64,000 bases of DNA from G963665215 sp963665215 (GCA_963665215.2 CAXXWW010000008.1:558001-622000); one strand, 5' to 3'; shown: positions 33,747-43,753, counted from the first letter of the stretch. Program-made: numbers and translations. Notes: a model not told the origin generated them from the sequence alone.

Positions 33747-35116
33747 GAGGTTACGTCAATAGGTGTGTAAACGACATCAGGCGGCGACCTCCTCAGCCGT
33801 TGATTCAATGGCGATTCCATCCGCATACTGTGCACCGAGATAGACGTCTTCGATCAACTCAGGGGCCTTCAGACGCCTGAAGCGCTGTTCGGCGACCATC
33901 AACATTTTCCAGATCACCGCTATCGCCCGATCGACCCTCTTGTAGCGCTTGGCGGCATCGGTCCGAAGCCTGAGGGCCGCGAAGGGTGATTCTACCGGGT
34001 TCGTCGTGCGAAGGTGCCCCCAGTGCTCCTTTGGGAAGTCATAGAAGGTGACCATGCGGTCTCCCAGTCCCGCTCCAAGGCCTCTGAGGCCGCCTCGTAG
34101 GAATGGTCGCCGCACCACCTGGTGAACACCGTCCTGAGCCGCTCAGCCTCTGTCCGAGTCGGCGCGTAGGGGATAGTACGCAGCATGAGCTTGGCCTGGT
34201 CCTGTTGTCGCTTTGGAAGCTTGGCGAGCACGTTTACGATCTTGTGGTTCCAGCAGCGTTGCTCTGCCGCCTGCGGATAGACGTTGCGCAGAGCTCCCCA
34301 GATGCCCAGGTGTCCGTCTCCAACCACCAGCCTCGGGCAGCTCAAGCCCCGGCGCTTGATGTCCCTGAGCACCTCGGACCAGTTCTCTGTGGACTCCCTG
34401 TATCCGGGAACAGCGCTCACCACCACCTTGCTCCCGTCGCTCAGGGCCGCCATCACCACCAGTACCGCCGCCTTCTCCTTCTCAAGACCAGCCTTGACGT
34501 AGACTCCATCCACCCACATGTAGACCACTTCCAGGTCATCGAGGGGCCGGCTGCGCCATTGGGCAAGCTCATCGTTCCACTTATCCTTCAACCGGGCCAC
34601 CGTGCTCGCCGATACCGGTGCGTCCTCTCCCAGCAGCCCCCGCAAAGCCAGATCGAAGTCGCCTTCGGATAGACCGTGCAGGTACAGCTCGGGGATCAAC
34701 TCAGCAACCTTCCTGGTCCTGTTGACGAACAGCGGCAGCAGCCGGCTCTCGAACTGCTCCTCGGTATCGCGGACTCGCGGCCGCCTCAGCTGTATCGTTC
34801 CCGAACTCAGCGTAAGCCTCCGGGCTCTGCCGTATCCGTTCCGATAGCCGGTATCTGAGTCCGAGTCGGATCTGAGCGCCGACTTCGCCCTTCCCAGAAA
34901 CGCCGTCACCTCCTCCTCCAGCAACTCCTGGATCAGCCTCTGGACCTGGCTTCGCACCCAATCCTCCAACTGCTCCCACTCCGGCCTTGACTCCGACCTA
35001 CTCTCAGTGCTTTCCTTCCTCATGGGCGGTCTATCTCCTCTCTTGGGCCTCGAGCCCGTGTTGTTCAGAGAGAGGGTACACCGCCTGACTGTTTACACAC
35101 TTTTTGAAGATACCTC
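33747..35116 (-). mobile_element. IS256-family insertion sequence, copy 2, with 8-bp target duplication
   Basis: Reverse-oriented copy of the element at 270-1638, nearly identical throughout. It starts GAGGTTACGTCAATAGGTG and ends TTTTTGAAGATACCTC. The 8-bp word TCACCTTT flanks it directly on both sides (33739-33746 and 35117-35124), proving transposition into this site. Length 1370 bp, two more than the inferred intact element. It sits upstream of dprA, 73 bp from its start codon. Confidence 0.94.
33777..35023 (-). pseudogene. IS256-family transposase, copy 2, frameshifted
   Basis: Reads from ATG 35023 as the same transposase as copy 1, including the part that is frameshifted there (SKVVVSAVPGYRESTENW is intact). 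It loses the frame near 34060, where two extra bases (TC) follow ATGCGGTC compared with copies 1 and 3; the C-terminal TTNPVESPFAALRLRT block with the catalytic Glu is then out of frame. The protein as read ends prematurely after 343 residues instead of about 414. Confidence 0.9.
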
Positions 35117-35189
35117 TCACCTTTGTCCGAATCATGCAAGGCGCTCGCCTATCTGCACCTGGCGTCCTGTGCTAGAATTGATCCTATCT

Positions 35190-36308
35190 ATGGAACCAAA
35201 CGAGCTAAAGTACTGGGTCGCCTTCGCACGTATTCCTCAAATCGGGCGGGTCCGCATCAAGCGCCTGGAGGAGCACTTCGGCGCCCTTCAAAATGCCTGG
35301 GGAGCGGGTCTCACCGAGCTGAGGACCGCAGGGCTGGACAACCGGACCGCCAACCTGGTTGCGACCCGCAAGCTCGTCATCGACCCTGATGCCGAGCTTG
35401 CGGGACTGGCCGAGCAGGGCGTGCGCGCCCTGACCTGGCACAACGACGAATACCCGAGCCGCCTCAAGGAGATATACGACCTGCCGCCGGTCCTGTTCGT
35501 CCGGGGGGAGTTCAAGCCGGAGGACGAGCGGTCGGTGGCGGTGGTCGGTACCCGTAAAACCAGGGCGTACGGCCGCGAGGCCGCTTATCAGCTCTCATAC
35601 GAGCTCGCCCGCTCCGGGGTGACAATCGTCAGCGGCCTGGCGCGGGGCATCGATTCCGTGGCCCATCGCGCCGCCCTCGAGGCCGGCCACAGGACCATCG
35701 CCGTTCTGGGAAGCGGCGTAGACGTCATATATCCACGGGAGAACGCGAATCTGGCGGCGGAGATACTCAACAATGGAGCGCTTATCTCGGAGTTCCCCCT
35801 GGGCACCAGGCCCAACGCCCAGAATTTCCCCCGCCGAAACCGCGTCATGAGCGGCATGACCCTGGGTACCGTCGTGGTGGAAGCCGACGTGACCAGCGGC
35901 GCTCTCCTTACGGCCAACCACGCCCTGGAGCAAAATAGAGAGGTCTTCGCGGTCCCCGGCAACATATTCTCGCCCAACAGCCGGGGCGTCAACCGGCTTA
36001 TCAGGGACTCCGCGGCCAAGCTCATAGTCGACTACAACGACATTCTGGAGGAGCTAAACCTCTCGTCGGTGGGCCGCCAGATCGAGATGACAGCGATGTT
36101 CCCCGAGAGCGATAGTGAGGCAGAGGTCCTCCGCTACGTTACCTATGACCCGGTCCACATTGACGAGATCATCCGCAGCTCAGCGCTGGACATACCAACC
36201 GTCAGCGGTGTGCTGGCCATGATGGAGCTGAAGGGAATTGTGAGACAGGTCGGCAATATGAACTACATCAGACTCAAGGAGAGTTCCGCCGAATATCAGG
36301 CGGTATGA
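35190..36308 (+). CDS. dprA: DNA processing protein DprA/Smf
   Basis: From ATG 35190 the product is 372 aa. It has an N-terminal SAM/HhH-like region (PQIGRVRIKRLEEHFGALQN), the Rossmann core SVAVVGTRKTRAYGREAAYQ, VSGLARGIDSVAHRAALEAG, VLGSGVDVIYPRENANLA and FPRRNRVMSGMTLGTVVVEA, and a C-terminal winged helix. DprA loads RecA on incoming single-stranded DNA during natural transformation. The open frame extends upstream into IS256 copy 2, so an IS-derived N-terminus is not expected. The stop overlaps the topA start as ATGA. Confidence 0.95.
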   Translation: MEPNELKYWVAFARIPQIGRVRIKRLEEHFGALQNAWGAGLTELRTAGLDNRTANLVATRKLVIDPDAELAGLAEQGVRALTWHNDEYPSRLKEIYDLPPVLFVRGEFKPEDERSVAVVGTRKTRAYGREAAYQLSYELARSGVTIVSGLARGIDSVAHRAALEAGHRTIAVLGSGVDVIYPRENANLAAEILNNGALISEFPLGTRPNAQNFPRRNRVMSGMTLGTVVVEADVTSGALLTANHALEQNREVFAVPGNIFSPNSRGVNRLIRDSAAKLIVDYNDILEELNLSSVGRQIEMTAMFPESDSEAEVLRYVTYDPVHIDEIIRSSALDIPTVSGVLAMMELKGIVRQVGNMNYIRLKESSAEYQAV

Positions 36309-38467
36309 CAAATATGGCAAAAGACCTGGTGATCGTCGAGTCCCCGGCGAAGGCACGCACCATCGAGCAGTTTCTCGGAAACAAGTATGTTGCGATGGCG
36401 TCGATGGGCCACGTTCGAGACCTTCCGCGTCGTGATATGGGCGTGGTGGTCAATGACGGTAGCTTCATGCCGACATACAAGGTGCTTCCCGAAAAGCGAA
36501 AGGTCGTCTCCGAGCTGGCCAGGGCGTCGAGGGAGGCCAAGACAGTCTATCTCGCGACCGACCCGGACAGGGAGGGCGAGGCGATATCGTGGCATCTCAT
36601 CAAGGCTGCCAAGATTGACGAGGCCAAGGTGCGACGGGTGGTTTTCCATGAGATCACCCAGCGGGCCGTACAGGAGGCCTTCGACAACCCCAGGAAGTTG
36701 GACCAGCACCTGGTCGACGCGCAACAGGCCCGGCGCATCCTGGACAGGCTCGTCGGCTACGACCTGAGCCCCGTGCTCTGGCGAAAGGTGAGGTCAGGCC
36801 TTTCTGCTGGCCGGGTCCAGTCTGTCGCGCTGCGCTTGATCGTAGACCGGGAGCGCGAGATCGAGGCCTTCAATTCCCAAGAGTACTGGTCTATCGACGC
36901 TGAGCTGGCCAATCGACCGCAGAACGGCAAGGAAGCGGCGTTTAAGGCGGAGCTCCGCGGCATCAAGGGACAGAAAGGTCGCCTCCGCATTCCAAACGAG
37001 CAAGAGGCCCGGCGCATAACCACGGACCTCGAGGGCGCTGGCTACCGTGTCCGCTCGGTGCTCAAGAAAGAGAGGCGTGGCCGCCCCGCGCCACCCTTTA
37101 TCACCAGCACCCTGCAGCAGGAGGCGTGGCGAAAGCTCAGATTCACCGCGCGCAGGACCATGGTCGTCGCCCAGCAGCTGTATGAGGGGATTGCGCTGGG
37201 CGAGCAGGGATCGGTCGGACTCATCACATATATGAGAACGGACTCTACCAACGTCTCGGGCGAGGCCCTGCGAGAGGCAAGCAGCTATATCAAGGAGCGA
37301 TTTGGCGCAGAGTTTGCGCCTGGCTCCCCGAGGCTGTATAGGAAAAAAGTGAAGGGCGCCCAGGAAGCGCACGAGGCCATTCGGCCTACCTCCATATCGC
37401 GAGAGCCCGATTCGATTAAAGGCTACCTGAGGAAAGAGCAGTACGCACTCTACGATCTCGTCTGGAGGCGGATGCTCGCGAGCCAGATGCCCGACGCCTT
37501 GTTTGACGCCACGACGGTGGAGATCGATGCTGATTGCGTCCGGTCGGACGCCCGCTACTCCTTCCGCGCCGTCGGCTCCGTACTCAAGTTTCCCGGCTTC
37601 CGCAAGCTCTACATGGAAGACATCGACGACTCCACAGGCGCACGGTCCGACGAGACCGCCCCGCTCCCCGAGCTGGCCGACGGAGAGCCTCTGGACTGCC
37701 TCTCGCTGGTCCCGGACCAAAAGTTTACGCAGCCACCCCCTCGCTATACCGAGGCCACCCTGGTGCGCGCGATGGAGGAGAAGGGCATAGGCCGCCCCAG
37801 CACCTACGCCCCCACCATCGCCACCGTGATGGACAGAGATTACGTCCGCAAAGACCGCGGGCGCTTCGTGCCGTCTAAGCTGGGCACGGCCGTGAACGGC
37901 CTCCTGACCGCCCACTTCCCGGACATAATCGACGTCGGCTTCACCGCTCGCGTGGAAGAGGAGCTGGACGAAATTGCCAGCGGCCAGAGGGAGTGGGAGC
38001 CGGTGCTGAGCGAGTTCTACGGTCCCTTCACCGAGGCGGTGAAGAACGCTATGGAAAATGCCGAGCGAGTCCCACGGGACCAGATCGACGAGGAGACCGA
38101 TGAGGTCTGCGAGGTGTGTGAGCGGCCCATGGTCATCAAGTCGGGCCGCTTCGGCAAGTTCCTCTCTTGCAGCGGGTTCCCCGAGTGCCGGACGTCGCGT
38201 CCCCTGGTCACGCGTGTGGGCGTGGAGTGCCCCGAGTGCGGCGGCGACCTGGTGGAGAGAAAGGGCAGGGGGAAGGGAGGCAAGAGATTCTATGGGTGCT
38301 CCAGCTACCCCAAATGTACCTTTTCTGTCAACCAACGGCCCATCCCCCAGCCGTGCCCGGAGTGCAGCCGGCTTCTGGTCGCCTCCGGACGTGACACCGC
38401 GCGGTGCACCTCTTGCCGCTACAGGGGCCCCGTGCCCGAGGAGGAAGTGGTCGAGGTCGCCGTCTGA
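36305..38467 (+). CDS. topA: DNA topoisomerase I
   Basis: The 720-aa product has the Toprim domain (LVIVESPAKARTIEQFLGNK, TDPDREGEAISWHL), the active-site region QGSVGLITYMRTDSTNVSG with catalytic Tyr, KGIGRPSTYAPTIATVMDRD, and C-terminal zinc ribbons (CEVCERPMVIKSGRFGKFLS, CPECGGDL, CPECSRLL and CTSCRY). It relaxes negative supercoils. Order dprA-topA-xer is a common arrangement. The ATG overlaps the dprA stop; a second ATG at 36314 is possible. Confidence 0.97.
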   Translation: MTNMAKDLVIVESPAKARTIEQFLGNKYVAMASMGHVRDLPRRDMGVVVNDGSFMPTYKVLPEKRKVVSELARASREAKTVYLATDPDREGEAISWHLIKAAKIDEAKVRRVVFHEITQRAVQEAFDNPRKLDQHLVDAQQARRILDRLVGYDLSPVLWRKVRSGLSAGRVQSVALRLIVDREREIEAFNSQEYWSIDAELANRPQNGKEAAFKAELRGIKGQKGRLRIPNEQEARRITTDLEGAGYRVRSVLKKERRGRPAPPFITSTLQQEAWRKLRFTARRTMVVAQQLYEGIALGEQGSVGLITYMRTDSTNVSGEALREASSYIKERFGAEFAPGSPRLYRKKVKGAQEAHEAIRPTSISREPDSIKGYLRKEQYALYDLVWRRMLASQMPDALFDATTVEIDADCVRSDARYSFRAVGSVLKFPGFRKLYMEDIDDSTGARSDETAPLPELADGEPLDCLSLVPDQKFTQPPPRYTEATLVRAMEEKGIGRPSTYAPTIATVMDRDYVRKDRGRFVPSKLGTAVNGLLTAHFPDIIDVGFTARVEEELDEIASGQREWEPVLSEFYGPFTEAVKNAMENAERVPRDQIDEETDEVCEVCERPMVIKSGRFGKFLSCSGFPECRTSRPLVTRVGVECPECGGDLVERKGRGKGGKRFYGCSSYPKCTFSVNQRPIPQPCPECSRLLVASGRDTARCTSCRYRGPVPEEEVVEVAV

Positions 38468-38497
38468 TGCCCCCCGCGCCCAGCCCTTCGACTCATC

Positions 38498-39457
38498 ATG
38501 AATGATCTGGAGTGGCGCGCCCTGCTGGGCAGGTTTGAGACGCACCTGGTCGCTGAGAGAGGCCTGGCCGCCCTGACCGTGCGAAACTACCTGACCGACC
38601 TCGGGCCGCTGTTCGACTACATGGCGGGCCGCAAGGTGCCTGACCTGAAGGCGCTGGACCGCTACGCGCTGAGGACGTACCTGGCGTGGCTTGTCGAGCT
38701 CGGCTACGTTAAATCGAGCGTCGTGAGAAAGCTTAGTGTGCTCCGCACCTTTTTGAGGTGGATGCTGAGGGAGAAGCTGATCGACAAGGACCCACTGCCA
38801 AGAAGAGGGGTCATGAAGCGGGACTCCCGCCTTCCCCGTTTTCTCTCTCAGGACAACGCCGCTAGGCTGATGGCCGCCCCCGACCCTTCCGAGGCCCTGG
38901 GAGCCCGCGATCGCGCGCTACTGGAGGTGCTCTACGCAGGCGGTCTGCGAGTCAGCGAGGCACGAGGTCTGGAGGTCGGAGACGTCAACCTCGAGACCAG
39001 AGAGCTTCGGGTCACGGGCAAGGGCAGCAAGCAGCGGGTTGTCCTATTCGGGTCCGCTGCGAGGGATGCGCTGGGCCTGTACCTGTCAGAGGTGCGTCCG
39101 CGGCTCGCCGGTCCAAAAAGCCGGCGAGCCCTGTTCCTTAACCGCTACGGGGCCCGCCTCAGCCAGCGCAGCATCCAGGAAAAGGTGCGCCGCTATGCCG
39201 CCGAGGTCGGCCTCCCACCGGGCGTCCACACTCACACACTGCGTCACTCCTTTGCGACTCACCTGCTGGAGGGTGGCGCCGACCTGCGGGTGGTCCAGGA
39301 GCTGCTCGGGCACGCCAGCCCCGCCACCACTCAGATCTACACGCATGTCACCCAGTCCCGGGCCAGGGAGGTCTACCTCGCCGCGCATCCCAGGGCCGCG
39401 GCGGCCAGATCGTCTGGACCCGCCGAGCGCCCGGATGCCGAGGACACCCGTCAGTAA
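38498..39457 (+). CDS. xerC: Tyrosine recombinase XerC/XerD
   Basis: The 319-aa product has the N-terminal SAM-like DNA-binding domain (ALTVRNYLTDLGPLFDYM) and the catalytic domain with Arg in YAGGLRVSEARGL, Lys in TGKGSKQRVV, HTLRHSFATHLLEGGADLRV with His-x2-Arg, LLGHASPATTQIYTHV with His and the nucleophile Tyr. It resolves chromosome dimers at dif with FtsK. Only one Xer gene is seen, and whether it is XerC, XerD or a single-recombinase type cannot be told. A Ser/Ala-rich tail is unusual but harmless. Confidence 0.93.
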   Translation: MNDLEWRALLGRFETHLVAERGLAALTVRNYLTDLGPLFDYMAGRKVPDLKALDRYALRTYLAWLVELGYVKSSVVRKLSVLRTFLRWMLREKLIDKDPLPRRGVMKRDSRLPRFLSQDNAARLMAAPDPSEALGARDRALLEVLYAGGLRVSEARGLEVGDVNLETRELRVTGKGSKQRVVLFGSAARDALGLYLSEVRPRLAGPKSRRALFLNRYGARLSQRSIQEKVRRYAAEVGLPPGVHTHTLRHSFATHLLEGGADLRVVQELLGHASPATTQIYTHVTQSRAREVYLAAHPRAAAARSSGPAERPDAEDTRQ

Positions 39458-39537
39458 AAGTAGCCGGCGCTGTTCAGACGCGCCCCGCTCGTGAGCTTGA
39501 ATGAAACCACACGCCTAACGGCAGCTTAATCCCCGCC

Positions 39538-39984
39538 ATGAAAATCCTCGTCATAAACGGACCCAACCTCAACATGCTGGGAAAGAGGGACCCTGAGCTC
39601 TATGGGAGAGAGGGTCTCGCCGAGATCGAGCAGCGCCTCCGGGATAAGGCAGGGGAGGTGGGGGTCGAGGTGGAGCTGTTTCAGTCCAACCACGAGGGCG
39701 CCATCGTCGATCACCTTGAGGCGTCCGCTCCCTCCGCATCGGGGGTAATTATCAACGCCGGCGCCCTGACCCACTACGGATTGTCCATGCGGGACGCCCT
39801 GGTGGATGCGGGGCTGCCAGTCGTCGAGGTACACCTGTCCAACATCCACGGGCGCGAGAGCTTTAGGCGGCGCTCGGTTGTAGCGCCCATCGCTGTCGGG
39901 CAGATCGCCGGACTGGGCTGGCGTGGGTACCTGTACGCCCTTGAGTATCTCGCTGCCTACCTGCAGGAAAGAGGGCCTGATTGA
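39538..39984 (+). CDS. aroQ: 3-dehydroquinate dehydratase, type II
   Basis: The 148-aa product starts ILVINGPNLNMLGKRDPELY with the catalytic Tyr, and contains LFQSNHEGAIVDHLEA, INAGALTHYGLSMRDAL and EVHLSNIHGRESFRRRSVVA, all type II hallmarks. It dehydrates 3-dehydroquinate in the shikimate pathway. The stop overlaps the TTG start of the following peptidase (TTGA), so the two are coupled. Confidence 0.96.
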   Translation: MKILVINGPNLNMLGKRDPELYGREGLAEIEQRLRDKAGEVGVEVELFQSNHEGAIVDHLEASAPSASGVIINAGALTHYGLSMRDALVDAGLPVVEVHLSNIHGRESFRRRSVVAPIAVGQIAGLGWRGYLYALEYLAAYLQERGPD

Positions 39985-41069
39985 GCATCGCCCAACGGCT
40001 TTCGGTGCTGCGCGAGACCCTTCGCGAGCGGGGGCTCGATGCGTTCCTGGTCTCCAGCTCGGAGAACAGGCGGTACCTGTCCGGCTTCACCGGCACTGCC
40101 GGCTACCTGCTGGTCTCCCAGGAGCAGGCGGTGCTGGCCACCGATTTCCGGTACGTCGAGCAGGCGGGACGGCAGGCCCCTCGATACCGCGTGGAGCGCG
40201 TGACGGGAAAGCTAGACTGGTTCCCGAAGGTCGCGGCCGAGCTCGGGGTAAAGAGGATCGGGTTTGAAAGCCAGCACCTGACCTTCGGCGCTCATACGTC
40301 CTTCCAGAAGGCCATCCGCGATGCCGACAGGTCGGACGGGCTGGCCCTGGTGGAGACCTCCGACACCCTGGACCTGTTGAGGGCGTCCAAGTACGCGGAG
40401 GAGCTGCGGCTTCTTGCACGAGCGGTCAAGATCACCGATGAGGCGTTCGTGGAGGTGGGGTCCACCGTACAGGTGGGCGTGACCGAGCGGGAGGTCGCGT
40501 GGAGGCTGGAGAAGGGGCTTCGAGAGCGAGGCGCCGAGGCCGTTGCATTTGACATCATAGTTGGGGCTGGGCCCAATGGCGCGCTGCCGCACCACCTGGC
40601 CGGCGACACGGTGATCGGCGTGGGTGAGCCGGTGGTGATCGACATGGGCGCCAGGTACCAGGGCTACTGCGCCGACCTGACCCGCACGATTGTGATAGGC
40701 GAGCCGGACGAGACATTTCGGCGTGTATACGGCACGGTCCTCCGCGCTCAGCTTGCGGCGGAGGAAGGCGTTGAGCCGGGGATGACGGGTGGCGAGGTCG
40801 ATGCCATATCGCGCGACGTGATAGAGGAGGCAGGCTATGGCAAAAGCTTTGGCCATAGCCTGGGCCACGGCGTGGGGCTGGCCGTTCACGAGCTCCCGCA
40901 TGTAGGACCAAATGCGTCCGATATACTTGCGAACGGGATGATATTCACCATAGAGCCGGGGATCTACCTGCCCGATTGGGGGGGTGTGAGGATCGAAGAC
41001 GTGGTCGTACTGGAGAAGGGCCGGGCCCGGGTTATGAGCAAGGCCCCCAAGCTGGAATACGACCAATAA
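39981..41069 (+). CDS. pepQ: Xaa-Pro aminopeptidase (M24B)
   Basis: The 362-aa product has an N-terminal creatinase-like domain (FLVSSSENRRYLSGFTGTAG) and the pita-bread domain with metal ligands in VVIDMGARYQGYCADLTRTI (two Asp), GHSLGHGVGLAVHELPHVGP (His), FTIEPGIYLPDWGGVRIEDV (Glu and Glu). It cleaves N-terminal residues before proline. TTG start at 39981 overlaps the aroQ stop. aroQ-pepQ-efp is a conserved neighbourhood in many bacteria. Confidence 0.94.
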   Translation: MSIAQRLSVLRETLRERGLDAFLVSSSENRRYLSGFTGTAGYLLVSQEQAVLATDFRYVEQAGRQAPRYRVERVTGKLDWFPKVAAELGVKRIGFESQHLTFGAHTSFQKAIRDADRSDGLALVETSDTLDLLRASKYAEELRLLARAVKITDEAFVEVGSTVQVGVTEREVAWRLEKGLRERGAEAVAFDIIVGAGPNGALPHHLAGDTVIGVGEPVVIDMGARYQGYCADLTRTIVIGEPDETFRRVYGTVLRAQLAAEEGVEPGMTGGEVDAISRDVIEEAGYGKSFGHSLGHGVGLAVHELPHVGPNASDILANGMIFTIEPGIYLPDWGGVRIEDVVVLEKGRARVMSKAPKLEYDQ

Positions 41070-41233
41070 GGCGTCAGCAGGGCGCTTCCGCCGGTCCGGC
41101 CTTCGCCACCGATTTCCAGTGCGTCCCCCCGGCGTCACCCATCGTCGGACTCGACGGGAGTCTCTGAAGTTCGTGGCGGCCCTGTCGGCCCTGGACGGGG
41201 CCGAGTGTGAAGTGAGCATGAAGGAGTCTGTTT

Positions 41234-41797
41234 ATGACATTGGGGTACGGTGACCTGAAAAAGGGCCTCGCCATCGAGCTTGATGGGGAGCCCTACGCGG
41301 TGGTGGAGTACGAGCGCAGCAAGATGCAGCAGCGCGCTCCGGTGATGCGCATCAGGTTCAGGTCGCTACGTACCGGTCGCATCGTGGACCGCACCTTCAG
41401 CGGCTACGACGTCAAGCTTTCACTCGCTTCCGTCGAGCGGCGCAGCGCGCAGTACATCTACCAGGACGGCGACCTCTACTACTTTATGGACACGGATAGC
41501 TACGACCAGTTCCCAATGTCCCGGGAGCATGTGGAGGAGGCCCTTCCCTATCTGGTGGAGCAGACAACCGTGGACCTCCTATTCTACCAGGACGCGCCTA
41601 TCTCCATCGAGCTCCCAATCACGATGGACCTGAAGGTCGCCGAGAGCGACCCGGGACTCAGGGGGGATACCGCGCAGGGCGGCACCAAGTCCGCGACGCT
41701 GGAGACGGGCCTGACTATCCAGGTGCCCCTTTTTGTGGAGCCCGGCCAGACCATCAAGGTGGACACTCGTACGGGTCAATACATGTCAAGGGCGTGA
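41234..41797 (+). CDS. efp: Elongation factor P
   Basis: The 187-aa product has the three-domain EF-P structure: GYGDLKKGLAIELDGEPYAV at the start, TFSGYDVKLSLASVERRSAQ, YIYQDGDLYYFMDTDSYDQF, the family TKSATLETGLTIQVPLFVEP and DTRTGQYMSRA at the end. It relieves ribosome stalling at polyproline. The tip loop reads SKMQQRAPVMR: Gln33-Arg34 replace the usual modified Lys, so lysylation as in E. coli is not possible. xseA starts 1 bp after the stop. Confidence 0.96.
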   Translation: MTLGYGDLKKGLAIELDGEPYAVVEYERSKMQQRAPVMRIRFRSLRTGRIVDRTFSGYDVKLSLASVERRSAQYIYQDGDLYYFMDTDSYDQFPMSREHVEEALPYLVEQTTVDLLFYQDAPISIELPITMDLKVAESDPGLRGDTAQGGTKSATLETGLTIQVPLFVEPGQTIKVDTRTGQYMSRA

Positions 41798-41798
41798 T

Positions 41799-43037
41799 AT
41801 GGCCGTATACTCGGTCTCACAGGTGATGACATACCTGCGGGACGTGCTGACACAAGACCCGGTGCTTCAGGATGTCTGGGTCCAAGGCGAGGTCGCCAAT
41901 CTGGCCCGGCCGGGGTCGGGACACTCCTACTTCAGCCTGCGAGACGCCGACGCCACCATGCGCTGCGTAATGTTTCGCGGAGGGAGTGGGCCCGAGCTGC
42001 TGGCCAATGGCGGCGCCGTGTTCGCGCATGGGCGCGTCTCCGTGTACGAGGTCCGGGGAGACCTGCAGCTCGTTGTTGACATCGTTCAGCCCGAAGGGGT
42101 TGGCGACCTCCAGCTGAAACTGGAGCAGCTCAAGCTGAAGCTTGAGAAGGAGGGCCTATTTGAGCCTTCGCGGAAGCGGCCTCTCCCCTCTTTCCCGAGA
42201 CGGATGGGCGTCGTCACCTCGCCCAGTGGGGCCGTCTGGCAGGATATACAGACGGTCGTGCGGCGGCGCTATCCGCTGGTGGAGCTGTTGCTGGCTCCCA
42301 CCGCAGTGCAGGGCGACGGCGCGACGCACGGCATTGTCGACGCCCTTCAGGCCCTGGACCTGATGTCCGATGTCGACGTCGTTCTCCTGGCCCGGGGCGG
42401 AGGGTCGCTGGAAGACCTGTGGCCCTTCAACGAGGAGGCCGTGGCCAGGGCCGTGTTCGCCAGCCGCGCGCCGGTCATCACCGGGGTAGGCCACGAGACG
42501 GACGTCACCCTCGCCGACCTTGTTGCCGACCGGCGCGCCCCGACCCCCTCGGCGGCGGCCGAGATGGCCGTGCCCGACAGGCTGGAGCTGGCTGGACGGA
42601 TTGTCCAGTTTCAACAGGCCATCACCGCCGGCGTGTCCGACCGGCTACGCGAGCTACAGGTGGCGCTCAGCTATATGGGGCCTCGACTTCTGAGGGGCCG
42701 CCCCGATCTGGACGGCCTTCGCCTTCGCGTGGACGACCTGCTGCGGAGCGTGGCCCGGCTCCTCCGACACGACATCGAGGTCAGGTCTGAGCGCACCGAC
42801 GGGCTGTTCATGCGGCTGGAGGCCCTGAGCCCCGATGACACGCTGCGCCGGGGGTATGCTATAGTACAGAAGCAGACGGAAGCGGCCGTGGTCAGCGACT
42901 CTGACCAGGTTGCAGCCGGAGACCTGGTCCGTGTAACGCTGGCGCGGGGGGGCTTTGGCGCGGAGGTGGGGTCCACACATAGCGATGGCGACGCCTCGGA
43001 CGTGGCCGCGAGGAATGAGGCCTCGTCCACCGTGTAG
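41799..43037 (+). CDS. xseA: Exodeoxyribonuclease VII large subunit
   Basis: The 412-aa product has the N-terminal OB fold (WVQGEVANLARPGSGHSYFS, RCVMFRG), and the catalytic core MGVVTSPSGAVWQDIQTVVR, LARGGGSLEDLWPFNEEAVA and ITGVGHETDVTLADLVADRR, then RAPTPSAAAEMAVP. It degrades single-stranded DNA with XseB, encoded about 0.8 kb downstream after a DUF4389 gene. ATG 41799 follows the efp stop by one base; earlier starts lie inside efp. Confidence 0.95.
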   Translation: MAVYSVSQVMTYLRDVLTQDPVLQDVWVQGEVANLARPGSGHSYFSLRDADATMRCVMFRGGSGPELLANGGAVFAHGRVSVYEVRGDLQLVVDIVQPEGVGDLQLKLEQLKLKLEKEGLFEPSRKRPLPSFPRRMGVVTSPSGAVWQDIQTVVRRRYPLVELLLAPTAVQGDGATHGIVDALQALDLMSDVDVVLLARGGGSLEDLWPFNEEAVARAVFASRAPVITGVGHETDVTLADLVADRRAPTPSAAAEMAVPDRLELAGRIVQFQQAITAGVSDRLRELQVALSYMGPRLLRGRPDLDGLRLRVDDLLRSVARLLRHDIEVRSERTDGLFMRLEALSPDDTLRRGYAIVQKQTEAAVVSDSDQVAAGDLVRVTLARGGFGAEVGSTHSDGDASDVAARNEASSTV

Positions 43038-43141
43038 GCGGCGGTCTTGGATGGCCCGCTGCTGTAACGTAGCCTCCAATCACCGGCACGGCACTATTCG
43101 GGGTTCATTTTCTTCGGAAGCACCCGGCAGGACGCAGCCAT

Positions 43142-43753
43142 ATGACACAGGCCGATACTCCATACCCCCTTCAGCTCTCAGTCGGCTATCCTGACAGGCC
43201 CCTGAACCGGCTTACCATGGCCTTTCGGTTAGTCACTGTCATTCCAATCGCCATCGTCTTGGGGGCCCTGGGGGGTGGCGGGGACGATGCATGGCTCGCA
43301 GCCGGGAGCCTGCTCTTTCTCGCTCCCCTGCTTATGATCCTCTTTAGGCGCAAATATCCGAGGTGGTGGTTTGACTGGAACCTGGCGCTGATGAGGTTCA
43401 GTAGCCGGGTTTTCGTCTACCTGGCTCTACTCAGGGACGAGTATCCGTCCACCGACGAGGAGCAGGCCGTCCATCTGGAGGTTGAATACCCGGATGCCGA
43501 GAGTGATTTGAACACGTGGCTCCCGCTGGTGAAGTGGCTCCTGGCCATACCCCACCTTATTGTGCTGTTTTTCCTCTCTATCGCCGTGCTCGTCGTCGTG
43601 TTAGTCTCGTGGTTCGCCATACTGGTCACCGGCCGCTATCCCAAAGACCTGTTCGATTTCGTCGTTGGGGTGAGCCGGTGGACCAACCGGGTCATGGCCT
43701 ATGCGCTCATGCTGGTCACAGACCGGTATCCTCCCTTCCGCCTTGGCCCGTGA
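43142..43753 (+). CDS. DUF4389 membrane protein
   Basis: The 203-aa product matches DUF4389: YPLQLSVGYPDRPLNRLTMA at the start, then four hydrophobic helices (around 27-45, 52-66, 129-153 and 162-175) and repeated RYP-type motifs (FRRKYPRWWFDWNLALMRFS, VTGRYPKDLFDFVVGVSRWT, TDRYPPF). The family is of unknown function and membrane-embedded. It sits between xseA and xseB in the same direction, a placement I do not know from other genomes. Confidence 0.83.
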   Translation: MTQADTPYPLQLSVGYPDRPLNRLTMAFRLVTVIPIAIVLGALGGGGDDAWLAAGSLLFLAPLLMILFRRKYPRWWFDWNLALMRFSSRVFVYLALLRDEYPSTDEEQAVHLEVEYPDAESDLNTWLPLVKWLLAIPHLIVLFFLSIAVLVVVLVSWFAILVTGRYPKDLFDFVVGVSRWTNRVMAYALMLVTDRYPPFRLGP

